Below, one piece after another: positions 41,617-50,624 of a stretch of 64,000 bases of DNA (within the stretch, counting starts at the first letter, position 1; the number at the start of each line of letters is the position of its first letter). The stretch lies in contig CAWASG010000001.1 of the NCBI GenBank assembly GCA_963784615.1, positions 558,001 through 622,000 of the forward strand, in the 5' to 3' direction. Both the position numbers and the translations under genes were made by a program. The notes beneath the pieces are model-generated. The model was given only the letters and a program-made list of their open reading frames with translations, was not told the DNA's origin and did not search any database. This DNA comes from UBA11403 sp963784615. GTDB lineage: Bacteria; Pseudomonadota; Gammaproteobacteria; Legionellales; Legionellaceae.

Positions 41617-42345
41617 TCAACCTCCAAAGTAAGTATTATAAATCTTCAAATAAGTCCCATCCGCACGTATGTCGACGAGGATTTTATCAATCCGTGCAAT
41701 CAATGCTTCACTGGACTTTAAAGCCATAATGCCATATCCAAGGCCAAGGGGCATGGGCTTTCCTAGTAATTTAAACAGTTTGCTGTTATTAGAACGCCAG
41801 TACTCGGCGATTTGGCCATCCGCGATAACAGCATCCACTTCTTTGTTCGTTAAGGCAGCCAACTCTTGAGCGGCTTGCGGGTAAACAACCAGCTTGACTG
41901 AATCGCCGTATATCCCCTTCAAAAAAGGGATAAAGTCAGAAGATTGCTGAACGCCAATCTTCTTGGTAAATAATTCATTGATGTTGTTAATTTTACTGTC
42001 ACCACGAACAATAAATTGTGCAGGGCTTGTGAGATAAGGCAGACTAAAAAGCCAAAGTTTTTCTCGCGCTTTTGTTATCGTAATGTTGCTAACCGCCAGA
42101 TCAATTTGTTTAGCTTCAAGAGCCGCAAACATTTTAGGAAAAATGATAGACTGAAATGTACAATTCGCCTTAAGTCGCTTGCATATGGTTGTCATAATCT
42201 CAACTGAAAAACCATTATAATCACCTTCTTTATCAGCAACCATGGAAAGAGGCGGCGTAAATGCATGAACGCCTATCTTCAAGGTTTCTGCCGCTGAAAG
42301 GGTGAAATGGCACAATAAGCATAAAATAGTCAGTAAGCGCATCAT
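41617..42345 (-). CDS. Periplasmic solute-binding protein (SBP_bac_3, amino-acid type)
   Basis: A 242-residue protein with a signal peptide (about 1-18, ending TLSAA) and the family 3 binding-protein fold. Visible elements are LKIGVHAFTPPLS, the ligand-site strings YNGFSVEI and DLAVSNITITKAREK, and the hinge region KKIGVQQSSDF. Family 3 proteins bind polar amino acids and pass them to ABC permeases, or act as sensors. No permease or ATPase gene is adjacent, so it is an orphan component. The TITKAR element argues for an amino-acid-type ligand; the exact ligand is unknown. Confidence 0.85.
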   Translation of the reverse strand: MMRLLTILCLLCHFTLSAAETLKIGVHAFTPPLSMVADKEGDYNGFSVEIMTTICKRLKANCTFQSIIFPKMFAALEAKQIDLAVSNITITKAREKLWLFSLPYLTSPAQFIVRGDSKINNINELFTKKIGVQQSSDFIPFLKGIYGDSVKLVVYPQAAQELAALTNKEVDAVIADGQIAEYWRSNNSKLFKLLGKPMPLGLGYGIMALKSSEALIARIDKILVDIRADGTYLKIYNTYFGG

Positions 42346-42426
42346 AGTTTTCTGTTTATTAGAAGTGGTATTTAAGATTAAGCTAAAATAAAAAGAATTG
42401 CCAAGTATCTTTATTCTAGAGTAATA

Positions 42427-44145
42427 ATGAATATCGGTCTTATAAAGAGGGATATTCGGATGCTGGGCTATATTGGCAACACCTTGTTAACTGTGTACGC
42501 AACGGGAAAAGACTTATTACATCACGCGTTGGACTATATGAAAGAAACTGTCATGACAGTCCCAAAAACAGCTGAAAAAATAAAAGAGTCTCCGAATATA
42601 CAGTTCATCTTGGGCAACTCACTCCTGATTAATGGCGTTGAATTTATACTGCCTTTTGTAGGCTATCATGCGGGTAAAAAAGTTATCGCTCAAGTGATAG
42701 GTGGCTTATACCCAGGCTATGATGACGATAATGAGAACGTTCAAATGGTGTCCAACGCGATCGATTGTACGGTCTATCCGATTTTGTTCTTTCGCCTTAA
42801 ATTGGGTAATATCGTTTTTAATTCCGTTGCAAGCGTTGGTGCTGCAATAAAGTTAAATGATGAATTTGCTGATCGTGTTCAACTATACTCACATTGCCAG
42901 CAATGTACCCCCAATTACGACCGCCTCACAAAACAGATTAGTTTAGAACTACATTATGTATACGGAACAACCGCTCTAAGCATGATCAACCCTTATGTGA
43001 ACCGACTACCCCATGTTGGCGTCCCAATATCCGTTTTGCTGAATGCCTACTGGCTTGGAGTTGTACTGTTCCAATACCCGCTAGCCCGCAACAAAGTCTG
43101 CGCGGAACATCAAATATCCCTTCTCATGCAAAATCGACAACGCGTATTGGCTCATGGGCTCTTTCTATTCATGACATTGTCTGTTGCTATTGGCATCGCC
43201 ACATTACTGACTCAAGACATGGTATCCAACAGTATCACCACCACAGCGGTAACCAATTTATTGATGCCGCTTTTTCTGGTATACATCCATCAAGTTGAAC
43301 TTCCCCTTGTACAACCATCCAACGTAAGCCTAAACACCATACTTGACCCTGTTTTTGTGCTTTGGATCCTATCTACATACCTGACCCAGGTTACCTGTCG
43401 ATTTGGTCTATATGCTATTCAACACAACAAAAATACTCAATTTTTCATTTTCGAAAAAATGAAAAATGCCTCGAATTTATTGAGTAACAGTCACCTAGTA
43501 CGGACTATCACTGACGTTTCAACACGCGTACTCATTCCACCAGAGTTAAAAACACTCAAAGCATTTTCTCGTAGCGATGCCATGCGTCCTTATATGATTT
43601 TATTTTTAAAAAACATAGAAAATCTGTTACAGAAAGCAAACACAGTGAATGAAAACCCGCTGACACAGTTGACCTACATTGCATTAAAAATGCCGGTATT
43701 GCACTCGTTTTTATTAGCATGTAGTAGCCTTGTTGCCAACGCGCAGGCAGGGATCCCCCATGACTTCACCAGTGCGCTAATAAGAACGTTACTTGCACTT
43801 AATATTAACGACAATTTACCCGCACTGCATGACGCCATAAAAAAAACTCATGGGGCATCAAAAAAACATCACGAAAGACAACAAGACAATTGGATGCGAT
43901 TTTTTAATATTGGGATTCAAACCCCACCATCCTGGTTTCAAGAGGAAGGGTTTGTGATGTTGCCACAATCCGCTGCAACTGCTATCAGTGGGCCCATCGA
44001 CAGCGTCAGTTCCTTTGATGACTTGGATATGGTTGCTGAAGAGATGGCACGACCTCGATTATTTAATCCGGAGCCTGAATCACTAGATGGTATCGATGAA
44101 TATGATGATTGCGACCAAGGTACACGACATGCTCATGCCAATTGA
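42427..44145 (+). CDS. Unknown membrane protein, 572 residues
   Basis: The ATG at 42427 is used; an alternative ATG lies 11 codons downstream. The first 350 residues contain several hydrophobic segments (near 62-80, 195-220, 240-258, 280-295 and 310-325). The last 220 are soluble with a strongly acidic end (MVAEEMARPRLFNPEPESLDGIDEYDDCD). A CxxC pair (CQQC) lies near residue 160. No family is recognised. The acidic cytosolic tail resembles those of secreted effectors, but this is only a compositional hint. Two further unknown coiled-coil genes follow after a 279-base gap. Confidence 0.65.
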   Translation: MNIGLIKRDIRMLGYIGNTLLTVYATGKDLLHHALDYMKETVMTVPKTAEKIKESPNIQFILGNSLLINGVEFILPFVGYHAGKKVIAQVIGGLYPGYDDDNENVQMVSNAIDCTVYPILFFRLKLGNIVFNSVASVGAAIKLNDEFADRVQLYSHCQQCTPNYDRLTKQISLELHYVYGTTALSMINPYVNRLPHVGVPISVLLNAYWLGVVLFQYPLARNKVCAEHQISLLMQNRQRVLAHGLFLFMTLSVAIGIATLLTQDMVSNSITTTAVTNLLMPLFLVYIHQVELPLVQPSNVSLNTILDPVFVLWILSTYLTQVTCRFGLYAIQHNKNTQFFIFEKMKNASNLLSNSHLVRTITDVSTRVLIPPELKTLKAFSRSDAMRPYMILFLKNIENLLQKANTVNENPLTQLTYIALKMPVLHSFLLACSSLVANAQAGIPHDFTSALIRTLLALNINDNLPALHDAIKKTHGASKKHHERQQDNWMRFFNIGIQTPPSWFQEEGFVMLPQSAATAISGPIDSVSSFDDLDMVAEEMARPRLFNPEPESLDGIDEYDDCDQGTRHAHAN

Positions 44146-44424
44146 GATTGCTCATTGTTATGTAAGAGATTTCTTTATTGCAATGAAGACGCCGATAACT
44201 TAAGACACTGATTGATACATTGATGATAAATTCTTATAGTGAATACAAAATAAGACACTAAACACAACGAAATGAATCAATAGCTGCAATTGGTAATATC
44301 AATCCATACTGATAGGATTGTTATTTTAACCACTCATGATGATTAAGATGCTCTGCTGCACCAAGGCTAAGGCTCATCACTAAGAGCGGAATGGTTTCGA
44401 TATTTTATATATAAGGATATGATT

Positions 44425-45186
44425 ATGCCTCTCATTCTCGTTGTTGCCCCAATGGCTCCTTTGTTCGCCGCGGGAGTAGCCGGGTTAGCTGCCTTAATTG
44501 CTGCCCCCATTAGCATTGCAACCGAGTTGCTTATTAGAGCTTGGCGTGAACCATCAAGCCAAGCTCTATCTGAAGAGCAAAGGGCATCGCTTGAACGGCA
44601 AAACGCTTTATTGGAAGAGCGACGAACAGCAGCTGTAACCATTGCCGGAACTACATTGCAAAGAGCAGCTCAAGCTGCCGAAGAAAGAGATGCGCTGATG
44701 GACGAACAGCGTGATGCTGCATCGCTACTTCTTGAATCAACAAAACAGATAGCGCATGCTGCGACAACACTTGCAGCCGTGGACTCGCGCGGTCACGAAA
44801 GAAATGCCTTCTTCAATACGGCGATAGCGCATCAGATGACGCAATTGGCCGACACAGTCCAAAGCGTACCTACAAACATGGCTTTACTGTCTCGGGAACT
44901 AGAAGAAAAACAACACCTGATTGAGTCACTGCGCTTACAACTGGCCGCCCTGCAAGCTGAATCTGCTGCAAGAGAGGCGACTTTACAACAAATCGTCAGT
45001 CAAGTCGCTGAACTCGCAGCTCTGAATCAGGATCAAGCTGCAATCATTGAAACGCTCCAAAATCAAAAAGCAGTGCTTTTAGACAATATGAAAGCGTTAA
45101 CGGAAGAGTTGGAGTTATTAACCAGTGCACCAATAGATTCAGAATATCTACCCACAAACGCCGTTGCCCCCAAATTTTTCAGCTAA
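44425..45186 (+). CDS. Unknown membrane-anchored coiled-coil protein, 253 residues
   Basis: I chose the ATG at 44425, not 44419, because AAGGA (44413-44417) is 7 bases before it and only 1 base before the earlier ATG. The N-terminus (MPLILVVAPMAPLFAAGVAG) is a hydrophobic segment followed by a second hydrophobic stretch (LAALIAAPISIA). The rest is a long Ala/Gln/Glu-rich coiled coil (about 45-225). No domain is recognised. The next gene starts 21 bases after the stop and also pairs hydrophobic helices with a coiled coil, so the two are probably co-expressed. Confidence 0.68.
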   Translation: MPLILVVAPMAPLFAAGVAGLAALIAAPISIATELLIRAWREPSSQALSEEQRASLERQNALLEERRTAAVTIAGTTLQRAAQAAEERDALMDEQRDAASLLLESTKQIAHAATTLAAVDSRGHERNAFFNTAIAHQMTQLADTVQSVPTNMALLSRELEEKQHLIESLRLQLAALQAESAAREATLQQIVSQVAELAALNQDQAAIIETLQNQKAVLLDNMKALTEELELLTSAPIDSEYLPTNAVAPKFFS

Positions 45187-45207
45187 ACAAAAAAGGAAGC
45201 ATTGATC

Positions 45208-46149
45208 ATGCCAAATACGGACGCTACACAAGTGATTACCCCCGCATCCTCTCCGGTGCATCATTCCCCGCTGTTTAACTTGCGCGCATTACAGCAACGA
45301 AATAATGCGTTAATCCAACAGGCACCACATCCACGCAGAACTGAAGTCGCTGAACTCCTTCACCGACATTACGAAGATAAAAGCCTCATCGACCAATGGA
45401 CATCATGGTGTTATGACTTATCGTTTTGGCAAAAAACAAGTATTCTAGTATCGGTTATCAGCATCGCCGGACTCTCAGGCGCAGTGCTTGGCCTTGCTTT
45501 CCCATTTATCGCGATCGCATCGAGCATTCTCTATGCCACCTACACGTTGCTTAATGATCAAGAACAACATCGACGTGATCGTGGTGTTCGCTTTGTGGCA
45601 GAGACCACGGCACTTACAGATCAATTGGATAGCATGATGAACCAGTTTAGACTCATTGCCGCTGAGATGACCACTGCATTGGAGGATGTCAAAATTCAAG
45701 CAGTGGAGATGTTAGAACAGAATACAGTGATAAGTGAGCGAACCAGCGAACATGATGATGAGCATGCAAAACTTCAAGACATCATTACTGCTGTAAGCGA
45801 ACAATCTGAACGCGCACAGAAAGTGCAAAGTGATGTTGTAGCCGTAGTCGAAGGGATCACATCGGGACTTCACTTGATACGCCCTGATATTGACGAGGCC
45901 GCACGCGCTGTTCATGATTTCAAGGAGTCGTTTGACCAATTCGCAGAAACAACAGCCCTGATTCATCATACAGAAACAAAGCTTGTAGCAATTTCCAATG
46001 GATTACAAGACTGTGTGAAGCGCATATCAACTACACAGCCTCAACAGGCTGCACAATCTGAGCCTGAGTTTGCCAAGGCCATACTTTTAAGTCAGAACGC
46101 TCTTGCGAAATCACGAGCTTTACGTGAAGAACGGCAAAAAAATAAATAG
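45208..46149 (+). CDS. Unknown protein with two membrane helices and a coiled coil, 313 residues
   Basis: I chose the ATG at 45208: AAGGAAG lies 8 bases upstream, whereas the frame's TTG at 45202 is too close. Residues 1-70 are soluble. Two closely spaced hydrophobic helices follow (ILVSVISIAGLSGAVLGL and FIAIASSILYATYTLL, about 75-112). A long helical, Glu/Gln-rich region (about 120-280) looks like a coiled coil and distantly recalls the signalling helices of chemoreceptors, though it lacks their conserved tip. It is paired with the previous gene. The function is unknown. Confidence 0.68.
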   Translation: MPNTDATQVITPASSPVHHSPLFNLRALQQRNNALIQQAPHPRRTEVAELLHRHYEDKSLIDQWTSWCYDLSFWQKTSILVSVISIAGLSGAVLGLAFPFIAIASSILYATYTLLNDQEQHRRDRGVRFVAETTALTDQLDSMMNQFRLIAAEMTTALEDVKIQAVEMLEQNTVISERTSEHDDEHAKLQDIITAVSEQSERAQKVQSDVVAVVEGITSGLHLIRPDIDEAARAVHDFKESFDQFAETTALIHHTETKLVAISNGLQDCVKRISTTQPQQAAQSEPEFAKAILLSQNALAKSRALREERQKNK

Positions 46150-46158
46150 TGCTCTCAT

Positions 46159-46365
46159 TTAATTTTGAGTATGTAATTCACGAATCAAATTTTTTGCCAG
46201 CCTTAGTCCTTCAGACAGCTGGTTGTGAATTTCTGGATGCATATTTTGGTCTTGAGCCTCAAGCTCATTCGAAATATCAAGCACCACATCATTGAGCAGA
46301 TTAATTTTTTCTTGCGCACTGATGTGTTGCTTGGATATTTTGCAGACCTCTTCAACTCTGTCCAT
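46159..46365 (-). CDS. Small helical protein, 68 residues
   Basis: AAGGAG lies 5-6 bases before the ATG on the minus strand, which strongly supports this short gene. The protein is charged and entirely helical (VEEVCKISKQHISAQEKINL, then QLSEGLRLAKNLIREL), with no membrane segment. It converges tail to tail with the coiled-coil gene, leaving 9 bases between stops. I do not recognise it. It might form a helical bundle or bind a partner protein. Confidence 0.6.
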   Translation of the reverse strand: MDRVEEVCKISKQHISAQEKINLLNDVVLDISNELEAQDQNMHPEIHNQLSEGLRLAKNLIRELHTQN

Positions 46366-46756
46366 TATTACTCCTTAATGCCGAACATTACATGCTTATA
46401 TTATAGTCTAGCACCATTTTGCCCTCTGGGTGAGCAGTTAGTCCATGGCAGCCGCGATTAACCGAGCCGAGCAGCGCGCGGGTCACTGCCATTAAGTTAA
46501 GGAAAAAATGATTAATGGACGCGTAGGTTGGGTTGAGCGAGAGCGAAGCCCAACATGAAGATTTTGTTGGGCTTCGCTCTCGCTCAACCCAACCTACATC
46601 CGATTAATTCTCTTAACTTAATGGCAGTGAGCGCGCGGGTCGGTTAATCGTACTCAAATAATTTAGATGTTTCCCCTGGCGATGTGTCCTCATGATGTGG
46701 GCGTTGGAAATTTCTGATAATATACGGTCTGTAATCGAGTTTAGGACAACCCCTTC
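46366..46756. other. Intergenic region holding one clean family-B insertion
   Basis: These 391 bases between the small minus-strand gene and folD contain a palindromic sequence interrupted by the family-B element described at 46484-46629, then about 110 bases leading to folD. No gene is seen. Confidence 0.6.
46484..46629. mobile_element. Family-B element, copy B4: 146 bp with 11-bp target duplication
   Basis: This is the clearest mobile copy. It starts CACTGCCATTAAGTTAAG and ends with the complement CTTAACTTAATGGCAGTG. AGCGCGCGGGT occurs directly on both sides (46473-46483 and 46630-46640), as expected for an 11-base target duplication. The outer flanks GATTAACCGA and TCGGTTAATC show that the target was itself a palindrome. 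There is no transposase inside, so it must be moved by one acting in trans. Duplications of about 9-13 bases are known for the IS4 family, which makes that family a candidate source. Confidence 0.85.
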
Positions 46757-47623
46757 ATGAAAAATGATGAAAACAAAACCATATCCGCCTCCATTCTTGA
46801 TGGTCGTTACGTCTCGGCAGAAATGCAGAAAATCATTGGCCGTGACGTCGCGGCACGCATTCAGCAAGGTCAACGTCCGCCAGGCCTTGCCGTTATATTG
46901 TTAGGCGAAGACCCCGCCTCTTGTATTTATGTTAACGCCAAGCGAAAGGCTTGTGAGAATCTCGGTTTCAATTCTTTTGCCTATAATTTGCCTGACAAGA
47001 CACCAGAAAATGATGTCTTGTCGTTGATAGACACGCTCAATGAAACCGAAGAAGTCGATGGCATCCTGATTCAATTGCCCCTACCGAAACATATTCATAC
47101 CCCAACTATCATCGAGCGCATTAAACCGGGAAAAGACGTCGATGGGTTTCATCCTTACAATTTTGGGAGGCTGGCACAAGGCAATCCATCGTTAAGACCA
47201 TGCACACCCTTTGGCATTATCAAGCTGCTTAATTTCTATCAACTTGATTTGGTTGGCAAACATGCCGTAATAGTGGGAGCCTCCAATATTGTTGGACGAC
47301 CCATGGCACTGGAATTTTTAAACGCGAAATCTACCGTCACCATTTGCCATCGTTCAACACGCAATCTTGAGCAACATATCCGTTCGGCTGACATTATCGT
47401 TGTCGGCACGGGCACCCCTGATATTATCAAGACCGATTGGCTTAATGAAAAGCATATCGTTATTGATGTCGGCATGCACCGACTCGAAAACGGTAGCGTG
47501 CGCGGAGAGATCGATTTTAACATTGCAAAAAATAAAGTTGCATGGATAACCCCCGTCCCTGGTGGTGTTGGTCCAATGACCATCTGCATGTTACTTCACA
47601 ACACCCTGCTTGCCGCACAATAG
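46757..47623 (+). CDS. folD: Bifunctional methylenetetrahydrofolate dehydrogenase/cyclohydrolase FolD
   Basis: FolD interconverts 5,10-methylene-, methenyl- and 10-formyl-tetrahydrofolate for purine, Met and formyl-Met-tRNA synthesis. The 288 residues match the family. Catalytic Y58 and K62 lie in IYVNAKRKACENLG. Other signatures are LIQLPLPKH, PGKDVDGFHPYN and the NADP-site GASNIVGRP. The C-terminal PVPGGVGPMTICML is canonical. The cytosolic enzyme is encoded alone, convergent with tdk across a cluster of family-A repeats. Confidence 0.95.
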   Translation: MKNDENKTISASILDGRYVSAEMQKIIGRDVAARIQQGQRPPGLAVILLGEDPASCIYVNAKRKACENLGFNSFAYNLPDKTPENDVLSLIDTLNETEEVDGILIQLPLPKHIHTPTIIERIKPGKDVDGFHPYNFGRLAQGNPSLRPCTPFGIIKLLNFYQLDLVGKHAVIVGASNIVGRPMALEFLNAKSTVTICHRSTRNLEQHIRSADIIVVGTGTPDIIKTDWLNEKHIVIDVGMHRLENGSVRGEIDFNIAKNKVAWITPVPGGVGPMTICMLLHNTLLAAQ

Positions 47624-47649
47624 GCTGAGCGACTCAACAGCAACAATAA

Positions 47650-48095
47650 ACTTCCATGTCGTCGTTGCGAGCGACCAAGTACCTTCGGTACAAACAGATG
47701 AAATGAACGTGCAGGTCGTCGTTGCGAGGCACGAAGCAATCCAGGGAGCAAAGCTTCGAACCCTGGATTGCTTCGTGCCTCGCAACGACGCCTGATACAA
47801 CATTGCACATATTGTGAAGTTCATTGGGAGGCACTAGGCAATCCAGGGTTCAGAGCACTGTACTCTGGATTGCCGCGCTTCGCTCGCAACGACGGAGCCT
47901 GGCATATTTTATACAAACTGTGAAGTTGATTGGGATCACTCCAGCTCCTTCGGTACAAACAGCACCAATGAACTTGCAGGTCGCGTCGTTGCGAGGCACG
48001 AAGCAATCCAAGGTTCGAAGCTTTGTTCTCTGGATAGCTTCGTGCCTCGCAAAGACGACTGGAAGATCATCGGACAGATTGTGAAATTCATTAAA
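47650..48095. repeat. Cluster of three family-A repeats (A5-A7)
   Basis: The 477-base convergent gap between folD and tdk is made almost entirely of family-A sequence. A5 is complete (core 47717-47790). A6 is the variant sub-type with its left arm truncated (47831-47894). A7 is complete with a few mismatches (47984-48057). Each is accompanied by CCTTCGGTACAAACAG and GTGAAGTTCATT-type flanks. Several ORFs of 60-86 codons on both strands are palindrome read-throughs and are not genes. Confidence 0.85.
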
Positions 48096-48100
48096 AGAAC

Positions 48101-48724
48101 TCAGCTGATCACGAGTTCCTGATGTAAATCTACCGACTGGTGCACATGATCTCTCGTCGGCACCTGTTGCTTGAAATGTTTACGACAAGTAGAGACATAC
48201 ACATTATTGCCGCCGATCATCACCTGCTCGCCTTCAGAAACCACTTCACCCTTTTCATTTAGACGCAAAATCATCGTTGCTTTTCGACCACAGTGGCAAA
48301 TGGTTTTGATTTCGATAAGCTCATCAGCCCAGGCCAGTAAATACTGGCTACCTTCAAATAACTCGCCTCTAAAATCAGTACGTAAACCATAAGCCAGGAC
48401 GGGAATACCCAATTCATCTGCGATGTCGGTCAACTGATACACTTGATCCCGCGTTAAAAATTGTGCTTCATCAATTAAGATACAGGCATAAGACTCGGTT
48501 TTTTGTTGAACCAATTGATACAAATCATCCGTTCGCTGAAAGATAGTCGCTTGCTCAGATAAACCTATTCGAGAGTGAATCGTCCCTTGTTGAGCGCGTG
48601 TATCAATCGCAGGGGTAAATAAGAGCGTTTGCATTCCCCGTTCACGGTAGTTATAACTGGATTGCAGTAACACTGTGCTTTTTCCTGCATTCATTGCAGA
48701 AAAGTAGTAATAAAGTTTAGCCAT
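48101..48724 (-). CDS. tdk: Thymidine kinase
   Basis: This salvage enzyme phosphorylates thymidine to dTMP. The 207 residues match E. coli Tdk (205). The P-loop is SAMNAGKST (residues 9-17), followed by LIDEAQFL. A zinc site is formed by CHCGRK and a later CRKHF. The N-terminus MAKLYYYFSAMNAGK is characteristic of gammaproteobacterial type II thymidine kinase. It is followed after 9 bases on the upstream side by an unknown secreted-protein gene in the same direction. Confidence 0.95.
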   Translation of the reverse strand: MAKLYYYFSAMNAGKSTVLLQSSYNYRERGMQTLLFTPAIDTRAQQGTIHSRIGLSEQATIFQRTDDLYQLVQQKTESYACILIDEAQFLTRDQVYQLTDIADELGIPVLAYGLRTDFRGELFEGSQYLLAWADELIEIKTICHCGRKATMILRLNEKGEVVSEGEQVMIGGNNVYVSTCRKHFKQQVPTRDHVHQSVDLHQELVIS

Positions 48725-48733
48725 AATTTAATT

Positions 48734-49147
48734 TCACTTAGGTAGAAAATGAGAGTCAGCCCTTGGCCACTCCGCTTGTTTTGAGTTTATTGCATCACAG
48801 GTACTTCTTATTTCTCTATCACAGCTGTGTTTCTCTTCAGATGATTTGTATTGCTTTGTTGTGACCTGATTATCAACAAGCAGCTCGCATCGGCTTGCAT
48901 GTGAGCGTACCTCGCCATAGTTGGAAGGTTGACGCCCCGAACCTCGATAAATACTAATGGCGTTTTCAATTTGGTTATCCCCATTTTTGATACCATCAGA
49001 AATAAACACACATTTCGTATCTTCTTTTTCAGAAAAGAAAATAGAATAAAGATAAAACCGATTAAAACATGGGCAGCTTGCAGAGCTAGTTACTGTGATA
49101 AATACTAACAATAATATAGTAAAATATTTGATTAATCGACACTTCAT
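48734..49147 (-). CDS. Unknown secreted cysteine-rich protein, 137 residues
   Basis: A signal peptide (MKCRLIKYFTILLLVFITVTSSA) is clear. The mature protein of about 114 residues contains six or seven cysteines (CPCFN, TKCVF, RCELL, SCDRE, TCDAI), suggesting disulfides in the periplasm or outside. No domain is recognised. Its stop is 9 bases from the tdk start in the same direction, so it may share a transcript with tdk, although no functional link is obvious. It is divergent from the PhnA-family gene. Confidence 0.6.
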   Translation of the reverse strand: MKCRLIKYFTILLLVFITVTSSASCPCFNRFYLYSIFFSEKEDTKCVFISDGIKNGDNQIENAISIYRGSGRQPSNYGEVRSHASRCELLVDNQVTTKQYKSSEEKHSCDREIRSTCDAINSKQAEWPRADSHFLPK

Positions 49148-49237
49148 GGCAAGTATCTTTTATAGAGAAACCTACCCTAATTATAGTCGACAATATATAA
49201 TACTGCTAAAATGTATTAAAAATAATGGAGAGCCACA

Positions 49238-49579
49238 ATGCAATCGTTCCCACAATGTCCACAATGTAGCTCAGAATACACCTATCAAGACGCCGGCATG
49301 TTTATTTGCCCAGAATGCATGTTTGAATGGGAAAGCGATAACGTTATGCAACCCTCGGAATCTGAGCGTATTGTCAAAGACGCCAATGGTAACGTTCTTC
49401 ATGATGGCGACACCATTACTGTTATTAAAGAGCTAAAAATAAAGGGCTCATCATTAGTAGTAAAAGTTGGCACCAAGGTCAAAAATATTAGATTGGTTGA
49501 AGGCGATCATGATATTGATTGTAAAATAGAAGGAATTGGTCCCATGAAATTAAAGTCACAATTTGTGAAAAAAGCTTAG
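49238..49579 (+). CDS. yjdM: PhnA/YjdM family zinc-ribbon protein
   Basis: A 113-residue protein with an N-terminal zinc ribbon (CPQC at 7-10, CPEC at 24-27) and the PhnA domain (KDANGNVLHDGDTITVIKEL, IKGSSLVVKVGTKVKNIRL, DIDCKIEGIG). Despite the historical name, most members are not proven to act in phosphonate use and the role is unclear. GGAG lies upstream of the ATG. It stands alone, followed by a minus-strand SDR gene. Confidence 0.88.
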   Translation: MQSFPQCPQCSSEYTYQDAGMFICPECMFEWESDNVMQPSESERIVKDANGNVLHDGDTITVIKELKIKGSSLVVKVGTKVKNIRLVEGDHDIDCKIEGIGPMKLKSQFVKKA

Positions 49580-49646
49580 GCCTCTTGCTCAACCAAACCT
49601 ACGCGCACTGACGTGAGCGTGAGCGTGCCCGAGCAGTTAATGATCT

Positions 49647-50390
49647 TTATCGTGCCTGCATGCGTAACGCGCCATCCATTCGTATCACTTCCCCATTCAT
49701 GTATCCATTTTCGATTAAATGAATCACGAGCGCGGCAAACTCTTCCGGCTTGCCCAAGCGCTTGGGAAACGTAACTCCAGCAGCCAAGCTATCTTGCACG
49801 GCTTGTGGCATGCCTAGCAGTAATGGCGTTGCAATTAACCCCGGCGCAATTGTATTAACCCTGATCCCATATTGTGCGAGCTCGCGGGCGGCGGGGAGCG
49901 TCATGCCAACGATACCTGCCTTTGATGCGCTATAAGCCGTTTGACCGATTTGCCCTTCAAATGCTGAAATAGAGGCTGTGTTAATGATAATCCCTCGCTC
50001 TTCACCTTCAGGAATGCCGGGGATCTGTGTCATCGCATCAGCGATGACTCGCATCACATTAAATGTACCAATCAGATTCACATCAATGACATGCTTAAAT
50101 GAATCTAATGGCATAACGCCTTGCTTTCCCACAATGCGTTGAGCGGGCGCAATTCCGGCGCAATTAATACAAATTTGAGGTATACCAATCTTGTCGATAG
50201 TTGTCTTTAATGCCATTTCAATGGACTCAGCCGAGCGAACATCACAGATCACTGCCTCACACTCCAGCGAGCATGTTTGGCTATCCCACACCACCACACG
50301 AACACCTCGACTCAAAAGCGCCTCGGCACAGGCTCGCCCCATTCCTGAAGCGCCACCGGTAATTACTGCTACTTGCTTTTCTATATTCAT
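49647..50390 (-). CDS. Short-chain dehydrogenase/reductase (3-hydroxyacyl-CoA dehydrogenase type II-like)
   Basis: A 247-residue NAD(P)-dependent Rossmann enzyme. The cofactor motif is TGGASGMGRA, the structural motif NCAGIA, and the catalytic residues are Ser in NTASIS and Tyr/Lys in YSASKAG. APGLIATPLL follows. The insertion MTQIPGIPEGEERGIIINTA and the ending GEVIRMDGALRMQ fit the group resembling type II 3-hydroxyacyl-CoA dehydrogenase (17-beta-HSD10), which oxidises short or branched hydroxyacyl-CoAs. The substrate is inferred from similarity only. A family-B repeat lies directly upstream. Confidence 0.85.
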   Translation of the reverse strand: MNIEKQVAVITGGASGMGRACAEALLSRGVRVVVWDSQTCSLECEAVICDVRSAESIEMALKTTIDKIGIPQICINCAGIAPAQRIVGKQGVMPLDSFKHVIDVNLIGTFNVMRVIADAMTQIPGIPEGEERGIIINTASISAFEGQIGQTAYSASKAGIVGMTLPAARELAQYGIRVNTIAPGLIATPLLLGMPQAVQDSLAAGVTFPKRLGKPEEFAALVIHLIENGYMNGEVIRMDGALRMQAR

Positions 50391-50403
50391 TGTTTATCCT
50401 AAA

Positions 50404-50620
50404 TTAGGGCGTAGGTTCGGGCGTAGGTTGGCGCGTAGGTTGGGTTGAGCGAGAGCGAAGCCCAACAATCATGAACATGAACATGAACATGAACATGAAC
50501 ATGAACACAATTCAACATTGGCTTAACCGTCTTGTTGGGCTTCGCTCTCGCTCAACCCAACCTACGCACCAACCCACCCACCAACCCATCAACCCATCAA
50601 CCCATCAACCCATCAACCCA
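50404..50620. repeat. Family-B element, copy B5, with ATGAAC and AACCCATC microsatellites
   Basis: The core GAGCGAAGCCCAACA faces its complement near 50530-50550. The loop has gained six perfect ATGAAC units (50471-50506), and the right arm has four perfect AACCCATC units (50583-50614). The left arm carries TAGGTTCGGGCG/TAGGTTGGCGCG variants. Repeat-derived ORFs on the plus strand are ignored. It lies between the SDR and isochorismatase genes. Confidence 0.85.
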
Positions 50621-50624
50621 GCAC

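Noticed and set aside
43920..43970. EEGFVML near the C-terminus of the 572-residue protein as an LC3-interacting motif
   Set aside because: The pattern is too short and common; without evidence of secretion it carries no weight.
47591..48084. Several 60-86 codon ORFs between folD and tdk
   Set aside because: They read through family-A palindromes in several frames on both strands.
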